Notes: generated by a model not told the origin, from the letters alone. 64,000 nt of DNA from Paenibacillus woosongensis (GCF_009725165.1 NZ_WNZW01000001.1:558001-622000); one strand, 5' to 3'; positions 1 through 9,278 are shown, counted from the stretch's first letter. Numbers and translations are program-made.

Positions 1-1346
1 TAATGCGTGCTCGCTACCATCCGGCATCCTAGCGAATGAATATGCTCCAGAATGGCAATGGCGAGCGCCGAGCCCTCCGCCGGATCCGTTCCCGCTCCGA
101 CTTCGTCCAGCAGCACCAGGCTCTTGGCCGTCATCCGGCGCAAAATGGAAATAATATTCGTCATATGGCTGGAAAACGTACTAAGACTTTGTTCAATACT
201 CTGCTCGTCGCCGATATCGGCATAGATGGCATCAAACACGCAGAGCTGGCTGCCATCCTCCGCCGGAACAAACAAGCCCGACATCGCCATCAGGCTCAGC
301 AGTCCGATCGTTTTCAAAGTTACCGTCTTCCCCCCGGTATTTGGGCCAGTAACGATGATCGAGGTATACTGGTTACCCAGTTCCACATCAATAGGTACGA
401 CTTGATCCGCCGGAATAAGCGGGTGGCGCCCCTTCTTCAGCTTCAGAAAGCCGCGGTCGTTCATGCGGGGCAGCTCAGCCTTCATCTCTCTGGCCAGGCG
501 GGCTTTCGCAAAAATGAAGTCGAGCTGGGCCAGCACGTCGCTATCGTAGCTGAGAAGCTCGGCTTGCTCGCCGACGAGCGCCGTCAGCTTTTGCAAAATC
601 ACTTCGATTTCCCGCTCTTCCTTCAGCCTCGTCTCCCGCAGTTTGTTGTTCATGGCTACGATCGATTCAGGCTCGATGAACAAGGTTGCACCGGAGCCGG
701 ACTGATCATGGACAATGCCGCCAAAATGCGCGCGGTACTCCGCCTTCACGGGAATAACGAAACGGTCTCCACGGATCGTGATCAGCTGATCCTGCAGCAT
801 CTTCGCAACGCTGGAGGAACGAATCATCGCCTCCAGCTTCTCACGAATCCGCACTTCGCCGCCGCGCAGCTCCCGGCGTATTTGTGCCAGCTCGGGACTG
901 GCCGAATCCAGCACCTCCGCGCTGTCGTCGATACAACGTTTGATCTTATCCTCGAGCGGTTTCTGCTCGCTGAGCATGTCGGTTAACGTAAACAGCAGAT
1001 CTACGGGTTCATCCTCATGGATGTTGGCAATATACCGCTTCACACGGCGCGATCCCTCAAGCGTGGTAGCGATGCCCAGCAGCTCATGCGGATTCAGTGT
1101 ACCGCCGATCCGCGCACGCTTCACGGCAGGTATGATATCGACAATCCCGCCGAAGGATGGAGCGCCTTTTAGCCGATCCACCTTAAAGGCTTCGTCTGTT
1201 CCCTGCAGCAGGCGTTTGACTTCATCAAGGTCGGAGACGGGTGATAGGCGTTCCGCCGCCGTCTTGCCCAGCGATGTCTGAGCATATTTCACAAGCATAT
1301 CTATAATTTTATGATATTCCATCGTTTTCAAAATTTTCTCATCCAA
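1..1346 (-). CDS. mutS2: Endonuclease MutS2, N-terminal part (runs off the left edge)
   Basis: MutS-family ATPase of the MutS2 branch, known in Firmicutes for acting on branched DNA or on collided ribosomes rather than in classical mismatch repair. About 448 residues are visible: the N-terminal core and clamp region, then a Walker A motif GPNTGGKT and a downstream LLDEVGAGTDP Walker B. The Smr nuclease end lies outside the window. The start is a TTG at 1346: an in-frame stop lies three codons upstream, GGGGAG precedes it by about 12 bases, and the resulting N-terminus (MDEKILKTMEYHKI) fits the family. The pheS-pheT-zapA-mutS2 order on this strand matches Bacillus, with two plus-strand genes inserted. 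Confidence 0.95.
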   Translation of the reverse strand, partial: MDEKILKTMEYHKIIDMLVKYAQTSLGKTAAERLSPVSDLDEVKRLLQGTDEAFKVDRLKGAPSFGGIVDIIPAVKRARIGGTLNPHELLGIATTLEGSRRVKRYIANIHEDEPVDLLFTLTDMLSEQKPLEDKIKRCIDDSAEVLDSASPELAQIRRELRGGEVRIREKLEAMIRSSSVAKMLQDQLITIRGDRFVIPVKAEYRAHFGGIVHDQSGSGATLFIEPESIVAMNNKLRETRLKEEREIEVILQKLTALVGEQAELLSYDSDVLAQLDFIFAKARLAREMKAELPRMNDRGFLKLKKGRHPLIPADQVVPIDVELGNQYTSIIVTGPNTGGKTVTLKTIGLLSLMAMSGLFVPAEDGSQLCVFDAIYADIGDEQSIEQSLSTFSSHMTNIISILRRMTAKSLVLLDEVGAGTDPAEGSALAIAILEHIHSLGCRMVASTH

Positions 1347-1541
1347 AAACGATCACAACTCCCCTCGGGACTATGTTCTAATACTTCAGCGTGATCAAAA
1401 TGGAGCTTTTTGAACAACTCCTATTATAGCGAAATCACACATTTTGCGCCATTTTGCAAAGTAACACACATAAGAAATGCACTTACGGAACATTATATAC
1501 ACGTATACGAAACGTTAATTTGACAAAGGAGGCCTTGTGCC

Positions 1542-1904
1542 ATGAATTTCCTGGGACACGTCGTTCGCTTTATCGTATCCGCTCTGGTACTGCTCGTCGT
1601 AGGCTGGATCGTCCCGCAATTCAGCGTAGGCGGATTCGGCAGCGCCCTTCTGCTTGCTCTAGTCATCGCGCTTCTGGGCTGGGCTATTGAAGGGATCTTC
1701 GGCAAACGGGTTACCCCTTTCGGCCGCGGTATCGTCGGCTTTCTCGCCAGCGCTTTGGTCATCTGGCTTGCGCAGTTTATCATCTCGGGCGTATCCGTCT
1801 CGATTCTCGGAGCGCTGCTGGCCGCTCTCGTCATTGGGATTATCGACCTGTTCATCCCGGCCGGCTCGCCGTTCGATGCAGCGAAGAACAAATCAGACCG
1901 TTAG
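1542..1904 (+). CDS. Phage-holin-4-family (YvlD-like) small membrane protein
   Basis: A 120-residue, very hydrophobic protein with about four membrane segments separated by short Gly-rich turns, resembling the YvlD/phage_holin_4_2 family. In Bacillus YvlD belongs to a cell-envelope stress operon; the biochemical role is unknown, and holin activity is not implied. The ATG at 1542 follows a strong AAAGGAGG site. It is a single gene divergent from mutS2 and is followed by a perfect 16-bp hairpin. The last dozen residues are polar and probably face the cytosol. Confidence 0.8.
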   Translation: MNFLGHVVRFIVSALVLLVVGWIVPQFSVGGFGSALLLALVIALLGWAIEGIFGKRVTPFGRGIVGFLASALVIWLAQFIISGVSVSILGALLAALVIGIIDLFIPAGSPFDAAKNKSDR

Positions 1905-1922
1905 CCTTCAGACTGCCGGTTT

Positions 1923-1961
1923 GCAAGCAGCTCCCTGCCTTATAAGCAGGGAGCTGCTTGC
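1923..1961 (+). terminator. Perfect 16-bp hairpin after the YvlD-like gene
   Basis: Two perfectly complementary 16-base arms (1923-1938 and 1946-1961) enclose a 7-base loop, 18 bases past the stop codon. There is no T-run after it, so it may be a weak terminator or an mRNA 3'-end stabiliser. Confidence 0.55.
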
Positions 1962-2080
1962 ATTCAGCCCGAGAGTTCATGAATATTTCAAATCCTTGGC
2001 AGTCAAGTCCATTTTTTTGCGTTATGATATAAATAAATTCGTGATTTGTCACAAAATACTTTGTATTTAGGGGGATTTTT

Positions 2081-2452
2081 ATGAAAAAAACCATTGCTAT
2101 TATGATTAGTTCTATGCTATTGGTTCTCCTGGCTGCATGCGGCGGCGGCTCCAGCAGCGGTGCCGGGGAGAGCAATCTGACACCCGAATCGGAAATCGTC
2201 ATCGAGGCGACAAACTTCAAATTCGATCAGGAAGAATATCGCGTCAAAAAGGACTCTCCGGTAAAAATTACGTTCAAGAACGTTGAAGGCAACCACGGAA
2301 TCATCATTCCTGCCCTTAAGCTGGAGCTTAAAGGCAAAAGCCAATCCAAAGTGGTTGTTCCTAAAGAAACTGGAGAATTTGAAATCGCCTGCTCCATTAT
2401 GTGCGGAGCCGGACACTCCACAATGATCTCCAAATTGATCGTCGAAGAATAG
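2081..2452 (+). CDS. Cupredoxin lipoprotein with a CuA-type copper site
   Basis: A 123-residue secreted lipoprotein: a signal peptide ending in the lipobox LLAAC (Cys20), a short Gly/Ser tether, then a small cupredoxin fold. His72 and the C-x3-C-x3-H-x2-M motif (Cys104, Cys108, His112, Met115) reproduce the CuA ligand set of cytochrome c oxidase subunit II, but there is no transmembrane hairpin or oxidase partner nearby. The CuA-loop Glu is replaced by Ile, which is tolerable since that ligand uses its backbone carbonyl. A role in electron transfer or copper handling at the outer face of the membrane is inferred. Start ATG with AGGGGG upstream. It ends at a bidirectional terminator. Confidence 0.85.
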   Translation: MKKTIAIMISSMLLVLLAACGGGSSSGAGESNLTPESEIVIEATNFKFDQEEYRVKKDSPVKITFKNVEGNHGIIIPALKLELKGKSQSKVVVPKETGEFEIACSIMCGAGHSTMISKLIVEE

Positions 2453-2460
2453 ACCATAAC

Positions 2461-2490
2461 GAAGAGCCTTCGGTCATCCGAGGGCTCTTC
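2461..2490. terminator. Bidirectional terminator between the CuA lipoprotein and the zapA-like gene
   Basis: A 13-bp stem with one wobble pair and a TCAT loop sits between two convergent genes, 8 bases after one stop and 10 before the other. Confidence 0.75.
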
Positions 2491-2500
2491 TCTTATGCCA

Positions 2501-4051
2501 TCAATCACTTCCGGCCTGTTCGATCAGTTCGATCCACTCATTGAATTCTGTCTGGAGCTTCGTGTAGTCGTCCTTCAACCGGTCGTACTCTGCCTTCGTC
2601 TTCTCCATGCTCTCGCGCTCCATTTCTCGAGCCGTTTGCAGCAGCCTATATTCATGGGAAACGACCTCATAGCTGCCCGAGATTTCCTTCAGCTGCTCTT
2701 CAAGCCGCTGCTTCTGCTCCTCCAGCTCGCGATATTGTGAAGAAAGATCCATCACCTGTTCTCCGCCTGCCGCGCACTGCTGCTGCCAATCCTGCAGCTG
2801 GCGCTGAAGCTCAGCTTCCGTCTCGCGCCAGGAGACGAGCTCCTGCTCGGCCGAAGCGAGCTGCTGTCTCCACTCCTGCTCTCTCCGTTCGGCAGCAAGG
2901 CGAGAGTTCTCCTGATCCTCGGCAAGGGAGACATAGCCTTGCAACTCCTGTTCCAATTCTTTGAGCTTGTCGCCAAGCCGCTGCACTTCCTCTCGCAAGC
3001 GGGCATTTTCCTGTGCGGTTGTCCCCGCAGATTGCAGGGTATTCTCATGCTCTTGTCTGACCCGGTTTAATTCGGATTTAAGAAATTCCGCTTCCTGGGT
3101 CAGCTTGGCTGCGCTAGCCTGTTCGCTCTCGTAGTTCTCCCGAGCAGCCGCAGCTTCCTTCTTCGCCGAATTTAATTCGGCTTGCAGCTGTTCTCCCAGC
3201 TCGGAAGCCTCTAAGAGGCTGATTTCAAGCCTGCTGATCTCCTCATTTCTTTTCTCTGCCAGCCTCTGCCATGATTTCTCGTTCTGAGCCGCTTCGGATG
3301 CTTCCACACGGAGCTTCTCCTCACGGGCTTTGGCTTCCTGAAGCTGCCCCTGCTGCCGCTTCTTCTCCTCTTCAGCTGCTTGCAGCGACTGCTGAAGGCT
3401 ATTCGTTTGCCGCTCCAGCTTCGCGACATTATCCTTCAAGCGCTGCTCCGCAGCCTTCGCACTATGCTCGCGCTGCGTGGCTCCCTTCAACTGCTCGGCG
3501 AGCTTCTCACGTTCTTCCTTCTCGCGCTTGACCTCCTGCTCCGTCCCGCGCAGCTTCGCCTGCAGCTGAGACGAGCTCGCTCTCTGCTCCTTGAGCTCGC
3601 GCTCCAGATCGCTGATACGAGCATGAAGCTTGCGGACGATCGCTTCCTGCTCCTTGAGCGACGTCTCGGCCTTGGTCAGCTGCTCGGAGGACGCTTTCTT
3701 CTCGCTCTTGAGCTGGTGATGCTCCTCCTGCAGCTGCTGATGCGCCTTCTCATGCTTGGATTGGAGCGCCTGCATCACGGATATTTCCTGAGCAAGACCC
3801 GCCTTCTCATTCTCCATTTTCTGCAGTTCTTCCTTGAGCTGCTCCGTCTTCATCGCCTCTTCGGCCATGCGGACAGCAGCGAGCACCGCTAAACGCGGGG
3901 TGTCCAAATGGGAGTACATTTTGGCTATGGCTTGCATATGGTTATCGACGCGGCGCGCTACCTCTTTCATGTAATCTGCGCTGCTGCCTACGATCTTATA
4001 AGATGTACCGTAAATTTCAACATTTACACTAATACGGTCAGGGGTAGTCAA
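2501..4051 (-). CDS. zapA: ZapA-like cell division protein with a ~430-residue coiled-coil extension
   Basis: The first ~85 residues (TTPDRISVNVEIYG, then KIVGSSADYMKEVARRVD) match ZapA, which bundles FtsZ filaments at mid-cell. Classical ZapA is about 85-110 residues; here 516 residues are encoded and almost all the rest is Glu/Lys/Gln/Leu heptad sequence predicted to form one very long coiled coil. The start is set to a TTG at 4051: a perfect GAAGGAGG lies 9-10 bases upstream, while the ATG at 4084 would place that site inside the coding region. Downstream of pheST on the same strand, as in Bacillus. The fold of the tail is inference from composition. Confidence 0.85.
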   Translation of the reverse strand: MTTPDRISVNVEIYGTSYKIVGSSADYMKEVARRVDNHMQAIAKMYSHLDTPRLAVLAAVRMAEEAMKTEQLKEELQKMENEKAGLAQEISVMQALQSKHEKAHQQLQEEHHQLKSEKKASSEQLTKAETSLKEQEAIVRKLHARISDLERELKEQRASSSQLQAKLRGTEQEVKREKEEREKLAEQLKGATQREHSAKAAEQRLKDNVAKLERQTNSLQQSLQAAEEEKKRQQGQLQEAKAREEKLRVEASEAAQNEKSWQRLAEKRNEEISRLEISLLEASELGEQLQAELNSAKKEAAAARENYESEQASAAKLTQEAEFLKSELNRVRQEHENTLQSAGTTAQENARLREEVQRLGDKLKELEQELQGYVSLAEDQENSRLAAERREQEWRQQLASAEQELVSWRETEAELQRQLQDWQQQCAAGGEQVMDLSSQYRELEEQKQRLEEQLKEISGSYEVVSHEYRLLQTAREMERESMEKTKAEYDRLKDDYTKLQTEFNEWIELIEQAGSD

Positions 4052-4108
4052 AATGTTGTGCCTCCTTCGGTCCTTACGTTTCATCTAAGGTGTCTGTCCT
4101 TGCACGAA

Positions 4109-4149
4109 AGTCACATCGAATCGATGCTTAAACTTGATTCGATGTGACT
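4109..4149 (-). terminator. 14-bp perfect hairpin between pheT and the zapA-like gene
   Basis: Perfect 14-base arms at 4109-4122 and 4136-4149 with a 13-base loop, starting 15 bases after the pheT stop. Only three T follow on the minus strand, so it may be a partial terminator or a processing barrier that uncouples pheST from the division gene. Confidence 0.6.
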
Positions 4150-4163
4150 CTGTTCAATTCCTG

Positions 4164-6614
4164 CTATTTTCTTAATTCAGCTGCAAAAGTTTGCTCAAGC
4201 ACCGACACGACTTGGCCATGAACGGCAGCGATCTCCTCATCGGTCAGTGTGCGCTCTTTGTGGCGGTATACCAAAGACAAGGCGACGCTCTTCTTGTTCT
4301 CACCAAGTTTACTGCCCGTATAGACGTCAAATACATTCAGTTCTTCCAGCAGTTCTCCAGCCGTATTCCGAATAGCAGCCAGAAGAGCTCCCGCCTCTAC
4401 GTCCGCATCCACGACAACGGCAATGTCGCGCTGCATGGAAGGGAATCTAGGCAGCTCGCGGTATATGGCAGTATCCCCCGCATACTGGTATACCGGCTCC
4501 AGAAGCAGCTCCGCAACATAAGTATCCTCAAGATCGTGCTCACGCTGCAGTTCAGGATGAAGCTGACCAAGCGAGCCGAGATGTTGTTTGCCTGCAGGCG
4601 CATTTAAATAGACGGAAGCCGACCGTCCAGGATGGAAGCCTTCCGGCGCATTCGCTTCGTAGCTGACAAGATCGCTGATTCCAAGATATGCGAAAATGCT
4701 CTCCAGCACACCCTTCAGATCGAAGAAATCGACCTTCTCCGGATTTGCGTTCCAACGCTTCTCTTCGCGATCCCCTGCAAGCAGTAAGCCCAGCACAGGA
4801 ATCTCCCCAGGCTGCTTCGTTAATTTCTCCTCGTCCGTCAGGAAGACGCTGCCCATCTCGAACAAGGCCAGATTGTCCTGCTTGCGATTACGGTTGTAGG
4901 CGGCAATCTGAATAAGGCCTGGAATGAGGCTCATGCGGAGCACGCTGCGATCCTCGCTCATCGGCATCGCCAGCTTGACTTCCTTTCCGCCTGCCCCCAG
5001 CTTAGGAAACTGCGGGCCAAAACCTTCATGGATGAAGGAGTATCCCATAACCTCCTGCAAGCCTCCGTGTACGAGCAAACCTCTTAAAGCGCGGCGAAGC
5101 GCCTGCGGTTTCGTATATCCGCCTGCCGTCGTTGGCCCTTCGATTGCTGTCGTCGGGATGTTGTCGTAGCCATACAGGCGCGCTACCTCCTCAATGAGAT
5201 CCACGTCACGCGTAATATCGCCGCGGCGTGTCGGCACGCGAACCTCCAGCACATTATCCGCTGAATCCCCGCACTCGAAGTGCAGTCTTGCAAAAATCGC
5301 CTTGGTCTCCAGCGTGGAAATATCCGTTCCCAAATACGCGTTTAATTTCTCCAAAGAGAGACGAATGATCTTGTCCTCCGCCTCTGTCACAACGGATTCA
5401 ACGATTCCCTGGTGCACCTTGCCCCCGGCATAGAGCGCCATCAATTCAGCAGCCCGATTCAGAGCAGGCAGCACCGCAGCGGGATCGACCTCCTTCTCGA
5501 ATCGCAGCGAAGCCTCTGAACGCATTCCCAGTTTACGCGATGTTTTGCGTACGGAGCCCCCATCGAATTTAGCCGATTCGAGAACGATATTTACCGTGTT
5601 CTCTGTAACCTCGGTATGAAGACCGCCCATGACTCCGGCGAGGCCGACTGGCTGATCTTCGCCGTCGACGATCAACAAGGCGCCCGCTTCCAGTTCCCTC
5701 TCCTGGCCATCCAGCGTGACCAGTTTCTCGCCTGCTTTCGCTTCGCGTACCCCGATTACGCCGCCTTGAAGGGTATCCGCGTCAAAAGCATGCAGCGGCT
5801 GGCCGTATTCCAGCATGACGTAATTCGTAATGTCCACAATGTTATTGATCGGACGGATGCCCGCTGCCATCAGACGATTTTGCATCCATTGCGGGGAGGA
5901 GCCGATCGTCACTCCGGAAATATATCTGACGGCATAGCGGCTGCACAGCCCTTTCGCATCGATTTTGACAGAAATCCGTTCCTTGGCAGGCTCTCCTGCC
6001 TCGATCAGGTTCTTGTCCGGCTCCGGCAGTTTCACGTCCCTGCCAAGAATCGCCGCCACCTCATAGGCTGCTCCGAGCATGCTCAGGCAGTCCGATCTGT
6101 TCGGCGTAAGATCGAAATCAAGCACTTTATCGTCAAGCCCGAGCAGCTGCGAGATCGGTGTACCGATTTCGGTGCTCTCCGGCAGTACGAGAATGCCCTC
6201 CTGCTGCTCCTTCGGCAGCAGCTTGTCATTCAGGCCAAGCTCTTTGGCCGAGCAGATCATCCCTTGGGAGAGCACGCCCCGCAGCTTGGCCTTCTTGATG
6301 TCCAGTCCGCCCGGCAGCTTGGCGCCGACGAGCGCGACAGGCACCATTTGGCCGGCATCCACGTTTTTGGCACCGCAGACGATCTGCAGGTCTTCCTCCT
6401 GGCCGGCATCGACGATACATACGTTCAGCTTGTCCGCATCAGGATGCTTCTCCTTGCTTTTTACATAACCGGCAACTACTTTCGTAACTCCCTTGTTCCG
6501 GTCCTCAATTGCATCGATCTCAATGCCGGAGCGGGTAATTTGCTCCGCCAAATCCTCGATGTTGACTTGCTCCAGTGATACATATTCCGACAACCATCCG
6601 GTTGATACTTTCAT
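4164..6614 (-). CDS. pheT: Phenylalanyl-tRNA synthetase beta subunit
   Basis: Beta chain of the (alpha-beta)2 enzyme that charges tRNA-Phe. At 816 residues it has full bacterial length. Domains in order: N-terminal turn and EMAP-type tRNA-binding OB fold (about 40-155), B3/B4 editing region (about 200-370), B5 DNA-binding-like domain (about 405-480), catalytic-like core, and the C-terminal anticodon-binding FDX-ACB domain (about 720-815, starting LPRFPSMQRDIAVVVD). The ATG follows GAAGGGAAC. It lies 27 bases after pheS and is co-transcribed with it, so the upstream T-box probably controls both. Confidence 0.98.
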   Translation of the reverse strand: MKVSTGWLSEYVSLEQVNIEDLAEQITRSGIEIDAIEDRNKGVTKVVAGYVKSKEKHPDADKLNVCIVDAGQEEDLQIVCGAKNVDAGQMVPVALVGAKLPGGLDIKKAKLRGVLSQGMICSAKELGLNDKLLPKEQQEGILVLPESTEIGTPISQLLGLDDKVLDFDLTPNRSDCLSMLGAAYEVAAILGRDVKLPEPDKNLIEAGEPAKERISVKIDAKGLCSRYAVRYISGVTIGSSPQWMQNRLMAAGIRPINNIVDITNYVMLEYGQPLHAFDADTLQGGVIGVREAKAGEKLVTLDGQERELEAGALLIVDGEDQPVGLAGVMGGLHTEVTENTVNIVLESAKFDGGSVRKTSRKLGMRSEASLRFEKEVDPAAVLPALNRAAELMALYAGGKVHQGIVESVVTEAEDKIIRLSLEKLNAYLGTDISTLETKAIFARLHFECGDSADNVLEVRVPTRRGDITRDVDLIEEVARLYGYDNIPTTAIEGPTTAGGYTKPQALRRALRGLLVHGGLQEVMGYSFIHEGFGPQFPKLGAGGKEVKLAMPMSEDRSVLRMSLIPGLIQIAAYNRNRKQDNLALFEMGSVFLTDEEKLTKQPGEIPVLGLLLAGDREEKRWNANPEKVDFFDLKGVLESIFAYLGISDLVSYEANAPEGFHPGRSASVYLNAPAGKQHLGSLGQLHPELQREHDLEDTYVAELLLEPVYQYAGDTAIYRELPRFPSMQRDIAVVVDADVEAGALLAAIRNTAGELLEELNVFDVYTGSKLGENKKSVALSLVYRHKERTLTDEEIAAVHGQVVSVLEQTFAAELRK

Positions 6615-6641
6615 GCCAGTTCCCTTCTTTCTTATACAGGT

Positions 6642-7676
6642 TTAAATTCGGGCGAACTGCCCCAAGAAGCGCAAATCATTATTAAAGAAATGACGAATAT
6701 CGTCTACGCCATATTTAAGCATCGCAATCCGTTCTACACCCATCCCGAAGGCAAAACCGCTGTATTGCTCCGGATCGTAGCCGCTCATTTCCAGAACGCG
6801 AGGATGTACCATTCCGCTGCCCAAAATCTCCAGCCATCCGGTCTGTTTACATACCCGGCAGCCGTTTCCGCCGCACTTGACGCAGGTAACGTCCACTTCG
6901 ACGCTAGGCTCGGTGAACGGGAAAAAGCTTGGCCGCAGCCGGATTTGCGTGTTCGGCCCGAACATCTCGCGCGTAAATTGGAGCAAGGTGCCCTTCAAAT
7001 CGCTCATCCGGATGTTTTTGCCGATCACGAGCCCTTCGATCTGGTGGAACTGGAACGAATGCGTAGCATCGTCATCATCGCGCCGGTACACGCGCCCCGG
7101 GCAGATCACCTTGACAGGGACCTCTCCCTTCATCGCTTCCATCGTCCGAACCTGAACCGGAGAAGTCTGCGTGCGCATCAGCAAATCTTCGGTCAAATAG
7201 AATGAGTCCTGCATGTCACGAGCTGGGTGATTCTTGGGCAGATTCAGCGCCTCAAAGTTATAGTAGTCCGTCTCAACCTCTGGACCTTCCGCAATGCGAT
7301 AACCCATCCCGATAAATATATCCTCGATATCCTGGATAACCTGGTTGAGCGGATGGATGCCTCCCTGCTTTAATGGGCGGCCAGGCAAGGTGACGTCTAC
7401 TTTCTCCGCTGCAAGACGCTCTTCCGTCTCGCGTCTTTGGAAATACTGCTGCTTCTCTTCCACCAGCTCTTCGATCGCCGAGCGGACTTCATTCGCTACC
7501 TGCCCGATGACGGGACGTTCCTCCGCGCTCAACGCGCCCATGCCCCGCAAAATTTCAGTCAATGCACCCTTCTTGCCCAAATATTTGACCCGAAGGTCGT
7601 TTAATTGAGCTGCATCAGCCACGGCATTCAATTGAGCCACAGCTTCATGTTTGAGTGCTTCCAAACGTTCTTTCAT
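6642..7676 (-). CDS. pheS: Phenylalanyl-tRNA synthetase alpha subunit
   Basis: Catalytic subunit of PheRS, 344 residues as usual. An N-terminal helical arm (about 1-85) that contacts tRNA is followed by the class II catalytic core, with motif 2 around HQIEGLVIG and motif 3 [17 protein letters not shown] near the C-terminus. The cluster [12 protein letters not shown] inside the core could be a small zinc-type insertion. Start ATG with AAGGAGG 7 bases upstream. First gene of the pheST operon behind a T-box leader. Confidence 0.98.
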   Translation of the reverse strand: MKERLEALKHEAVAQLNAVADAAQLNDLRVKYLGKKGALTEILRGMGALSAEERPVIGQVANEVRSAIEELVEEKQQYFQRRETEERLAAEKVDVTLPGRPLKQGGIHPLNQVIQDIEDIFIGMGYRIAEGPEVETDYYNFEALNLPKNHPARDMQDSFYLTEDLLMRTQTSPVQVRTMEAMKGEVPVKVICPGRVYRRDDDDATHSFQFHQIEGLVIGKNIRMSDLKGTLLQFTREMFGPNTQIRLRPSFFPFTEPSVEVDVTCVKCGGNGCRVCKQTGWLEILGSGMVHPRVLEMSGYDPEQYSGFAFGMGVERIAMLKYGVDDIRHFFNNDLRFLGQFARI

Positions 7677-7754
7677 GGATAATCCTCCTTAGTATTGAAT
7701 AAAAGAAAAACGTCTATCGACGTACATTCTCAGCAGACAAACCGCTGATATCCA

Positions 7755-8130
7755 ACAAAAAAAGGCCTTCTCTCCCTGAAAGGGACGAAAAGACCGTGGT
7801 ACCACCCTTGTTAGAGCATAAGCAGGATTTGCACATACTTGCCTCGCAAAGCATTGCCGCAATTCAGGACAAACGCTTACCTGCCAGTTGACTCTCACTC
7901 GAACGACATAACGGATCGCGGCCGGTATCCCCTACTTATCGCTGCCCAAAACATTGCTGCATGCGGGTTCAAGGAACTGCTCAGGAGCGAACTTCGGCAG
8001 TCTGTTTCCCTAGAGACGCTCTCAATCTACGGCGGCTCTTCCCTGTTAGGAGGCTTCTGCTTACTCTTCTCCATCATTGCATTTATTTTAATTATCGCCT
8101 CGTCATTCATAGCCCTAAGGCGATGGCTTA
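7755..8130 (-). promoter_or_regulatory. T-box riboswitch of pheST (tRNA-Phe sensing)
   Basis: The hallmark T-box AGGGTGGTACCACGG lies on the minus strand at 7794-7808. It is followed by a terminator hairpin (7764-7796) and a T-run (7755-7763), 80 bases before pheS. Further upstream a Stem I-like region contains an AGTA box after GATGGAGAAG. A TTC triplet at 7989-7991 aligns with the CTC triplet at the same place in the ilvB leader of this window, so it is the likely Phe specifier codon. Uncharged tRNA-Phe should favour the antiterminator and raise pheST expression. Confidence 0.93.
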
Positions 8131-8136
8131 TCTGTT

Positions 8137-8165
8137 ATTATATGAAAAGTTCGCAGCGATAGCAA
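8137..8165 (-). promoter_or_regulatory. Sigma-A promoter of the pheST T-box transcript
   Basis: Minus strand TTGCTA (8160-8165), 17-base spacer, perfect TATAAT (8137-8142). It sits directly before the T-box Stem I, giving a leader of about 450 nt. Confidence 0.75.
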
Positions 8166-8255
8166 GGCTGGAGTCTTTGACCATGCTTTATTTTATCATA
8201 TCCCGTAATTATGTTAAATTAAATACACTGACCTAATGTTCAAGGAGCTGACAAA

Positions 8256-8480
8256 ATGAACGGCAACCTCCGCAGCAATATTAAACCTGGCCTTACCGTT
8301 GATATCGTTCTCAAAAAAGATCAGGCCACCGGCCGGCTGACCCGCGGGATCGTCAAGGACATCCTGACCAACTCGCCGAACCATCCCCATGGAGTCAAAG
8401 TTCGCCTGCAGGATGGCCAGGTAGGCCGCGTTAAAACGATTATAGCCGACTCCAATAACGAAATACAGACGACAGAATAA
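8256..8480 (+). CDS. ywbE: YwbE family protein (DUF2196)
   Basis: A 74-residue protein that closely follows the Bacillus YwbE pattern, including IKPGLTVDIVLKKDQ, RGIVKDILTNS and HPHGVKVRLQDGQVGRV. It is a small beta-rich KOW/SH3-like fold of unknown function. ATG preceded by AAGGAGC. Monocistronic, followed by a clear hairpin. Confidence 0.9.
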   Translation: MNGNLRSNIKPGLTVDIVLKKDQATGRLTRGIVKDILTNSPNHPHGVKVRLQDGQVGRVKTIIADSNNEIQTTE

Positions 8481-8506
8481 ATTCGGGATTCTATAACCAA
8501 AACAGA

Positions 8507-8528
8507 ACGGGCAGCAAGCGCTGCCCGT
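8507..8528. terminator. Terminator between the ywbE and stress-protein genes
   Basis: A 9-bp GC-rich stem with a 4-base loop, followed on the plus strand by a T/C-rich tract; the convergent stress-protein gene ends 37 bases away. Confidence 0.7.
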
Positions 8529-8564
8529 CCTTCTTCTGTATTTTCTAACATTTCAGAAATTACG

Positions 8565-9278
8565 TTACCAAGTTCTGCGATCCTTCCCTATATCTCTTGT
8601 TCTGCGATAATTCGTCTGCTCCCCATCTTCATCCCGTTCCCTCAGGGCTTGCTCTCCGTTCTCCGGCGGAATTTCTTGATAGAAAGTTCCCGCTGTTTCT
8701 CTCGTCTCCATTCCCGTTCCAGTGCTTGGCGCTTCAGTCTCTCTAGGCATGGTGGAATTCGCAGGATGAACGCCGGTTAGTCCGAAGTTCCGGGAATTCA
8801 TGGCCTGGTTATTGCGGAAAATCTGATATATATCGTTTCTTTGAGCATCATTCCCGTCCACGATGACTAGAATTCTACCATGCTCTACGTGACTGCTGTA
8901 TTCCTTGGCTTCAGTTTCGGGGATGCCTAAGCCAATTAATCCTCCGACCAGTCCTCCTGCTCCCGCGCCAACCGCCGCACCCGTAAGTGTAGCTGCAATA
9001 GGGCCGGCTGCAACGATCGGGCCGATCCCTGGTATCGCCAGCGCTCCCAGCCCTGCCAGCAGTCCTGTAAGGCCGCCTACGAGGCCTCCGGCAGCCGCTC
9101 CCGAAGCGACGCCTTCCGGCGCTTTCGTTCCCGTCTCCTCGCGCATGGCATCCATGTTGTCTTTGTTCCGTCCAACCACAGAAATGTCATCGGTTGAAAA
9201 GCCGTATCGTTTCAGATCCTCTATTGCATTTGTTGCATCCTGTTCCGAAGCAAAGACGCCTACAATTTTGTGCATCAT
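8565..9278 (-). CDS. General stress protein (YflT/GSP17M domain) with a glycine-zipper segment
   Basis: A 237-residue protein. The first ~55 residues (HKIVGVFASEQDATNAIEDLKRYG and on) match the YflT-like general stress protein 17M domain, known in Bacillus as part of the sigma-B response. Residues ~55-125 form long Gly/Ala-rich hydrophobic stretches with repeated GGLVGG motifs, which suggests membrane or lipid association. The tail from ~155 is polar, Glu/Thr-rich and probably disordered. Two adjacent ATGs follow GAGGAGG; either could be used. Biochemical function is not known. Confidence 0.85.
   Translation of the reverse strand: MMHKIVGVFASEQDATNAIEDLKRYGFSTDDISVVGRNKDNMDAMREETGTKAPEGVASGAAAGGLVGGLTGLLAGLGALAIPGIGPIVAAGPIAATLTGAAVGAGAGGLVGGLIGLGIPETEAKEYSSHVEHGRILVIVDGNDAQRNDIYQIFRNNQAMNSRNFGLTGVHPANSTMPRETEAPSTGTGMETRETAGTFYQEIPPENGEQALRERDEDGEQTNYRRTRDIGKDRRTW

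Noticed and set aside
36-986. 316-codon plus-strand frame over mutS2
   Set aside because: Antisense to a conserved MutS2 core; composition is a shadow of that gene.
5616-6578. 320-codon plus-strand frame over pheT
   Set aside because: It lies entirely inside the well-supported pheT gene, without a ribosome site or protein-like sequence.
7839-8236. Two overlapping short plus-strand frames upstream of pheS
   Set aside because: They are the reverse complement of the T-box leader and have no ribosome sites.
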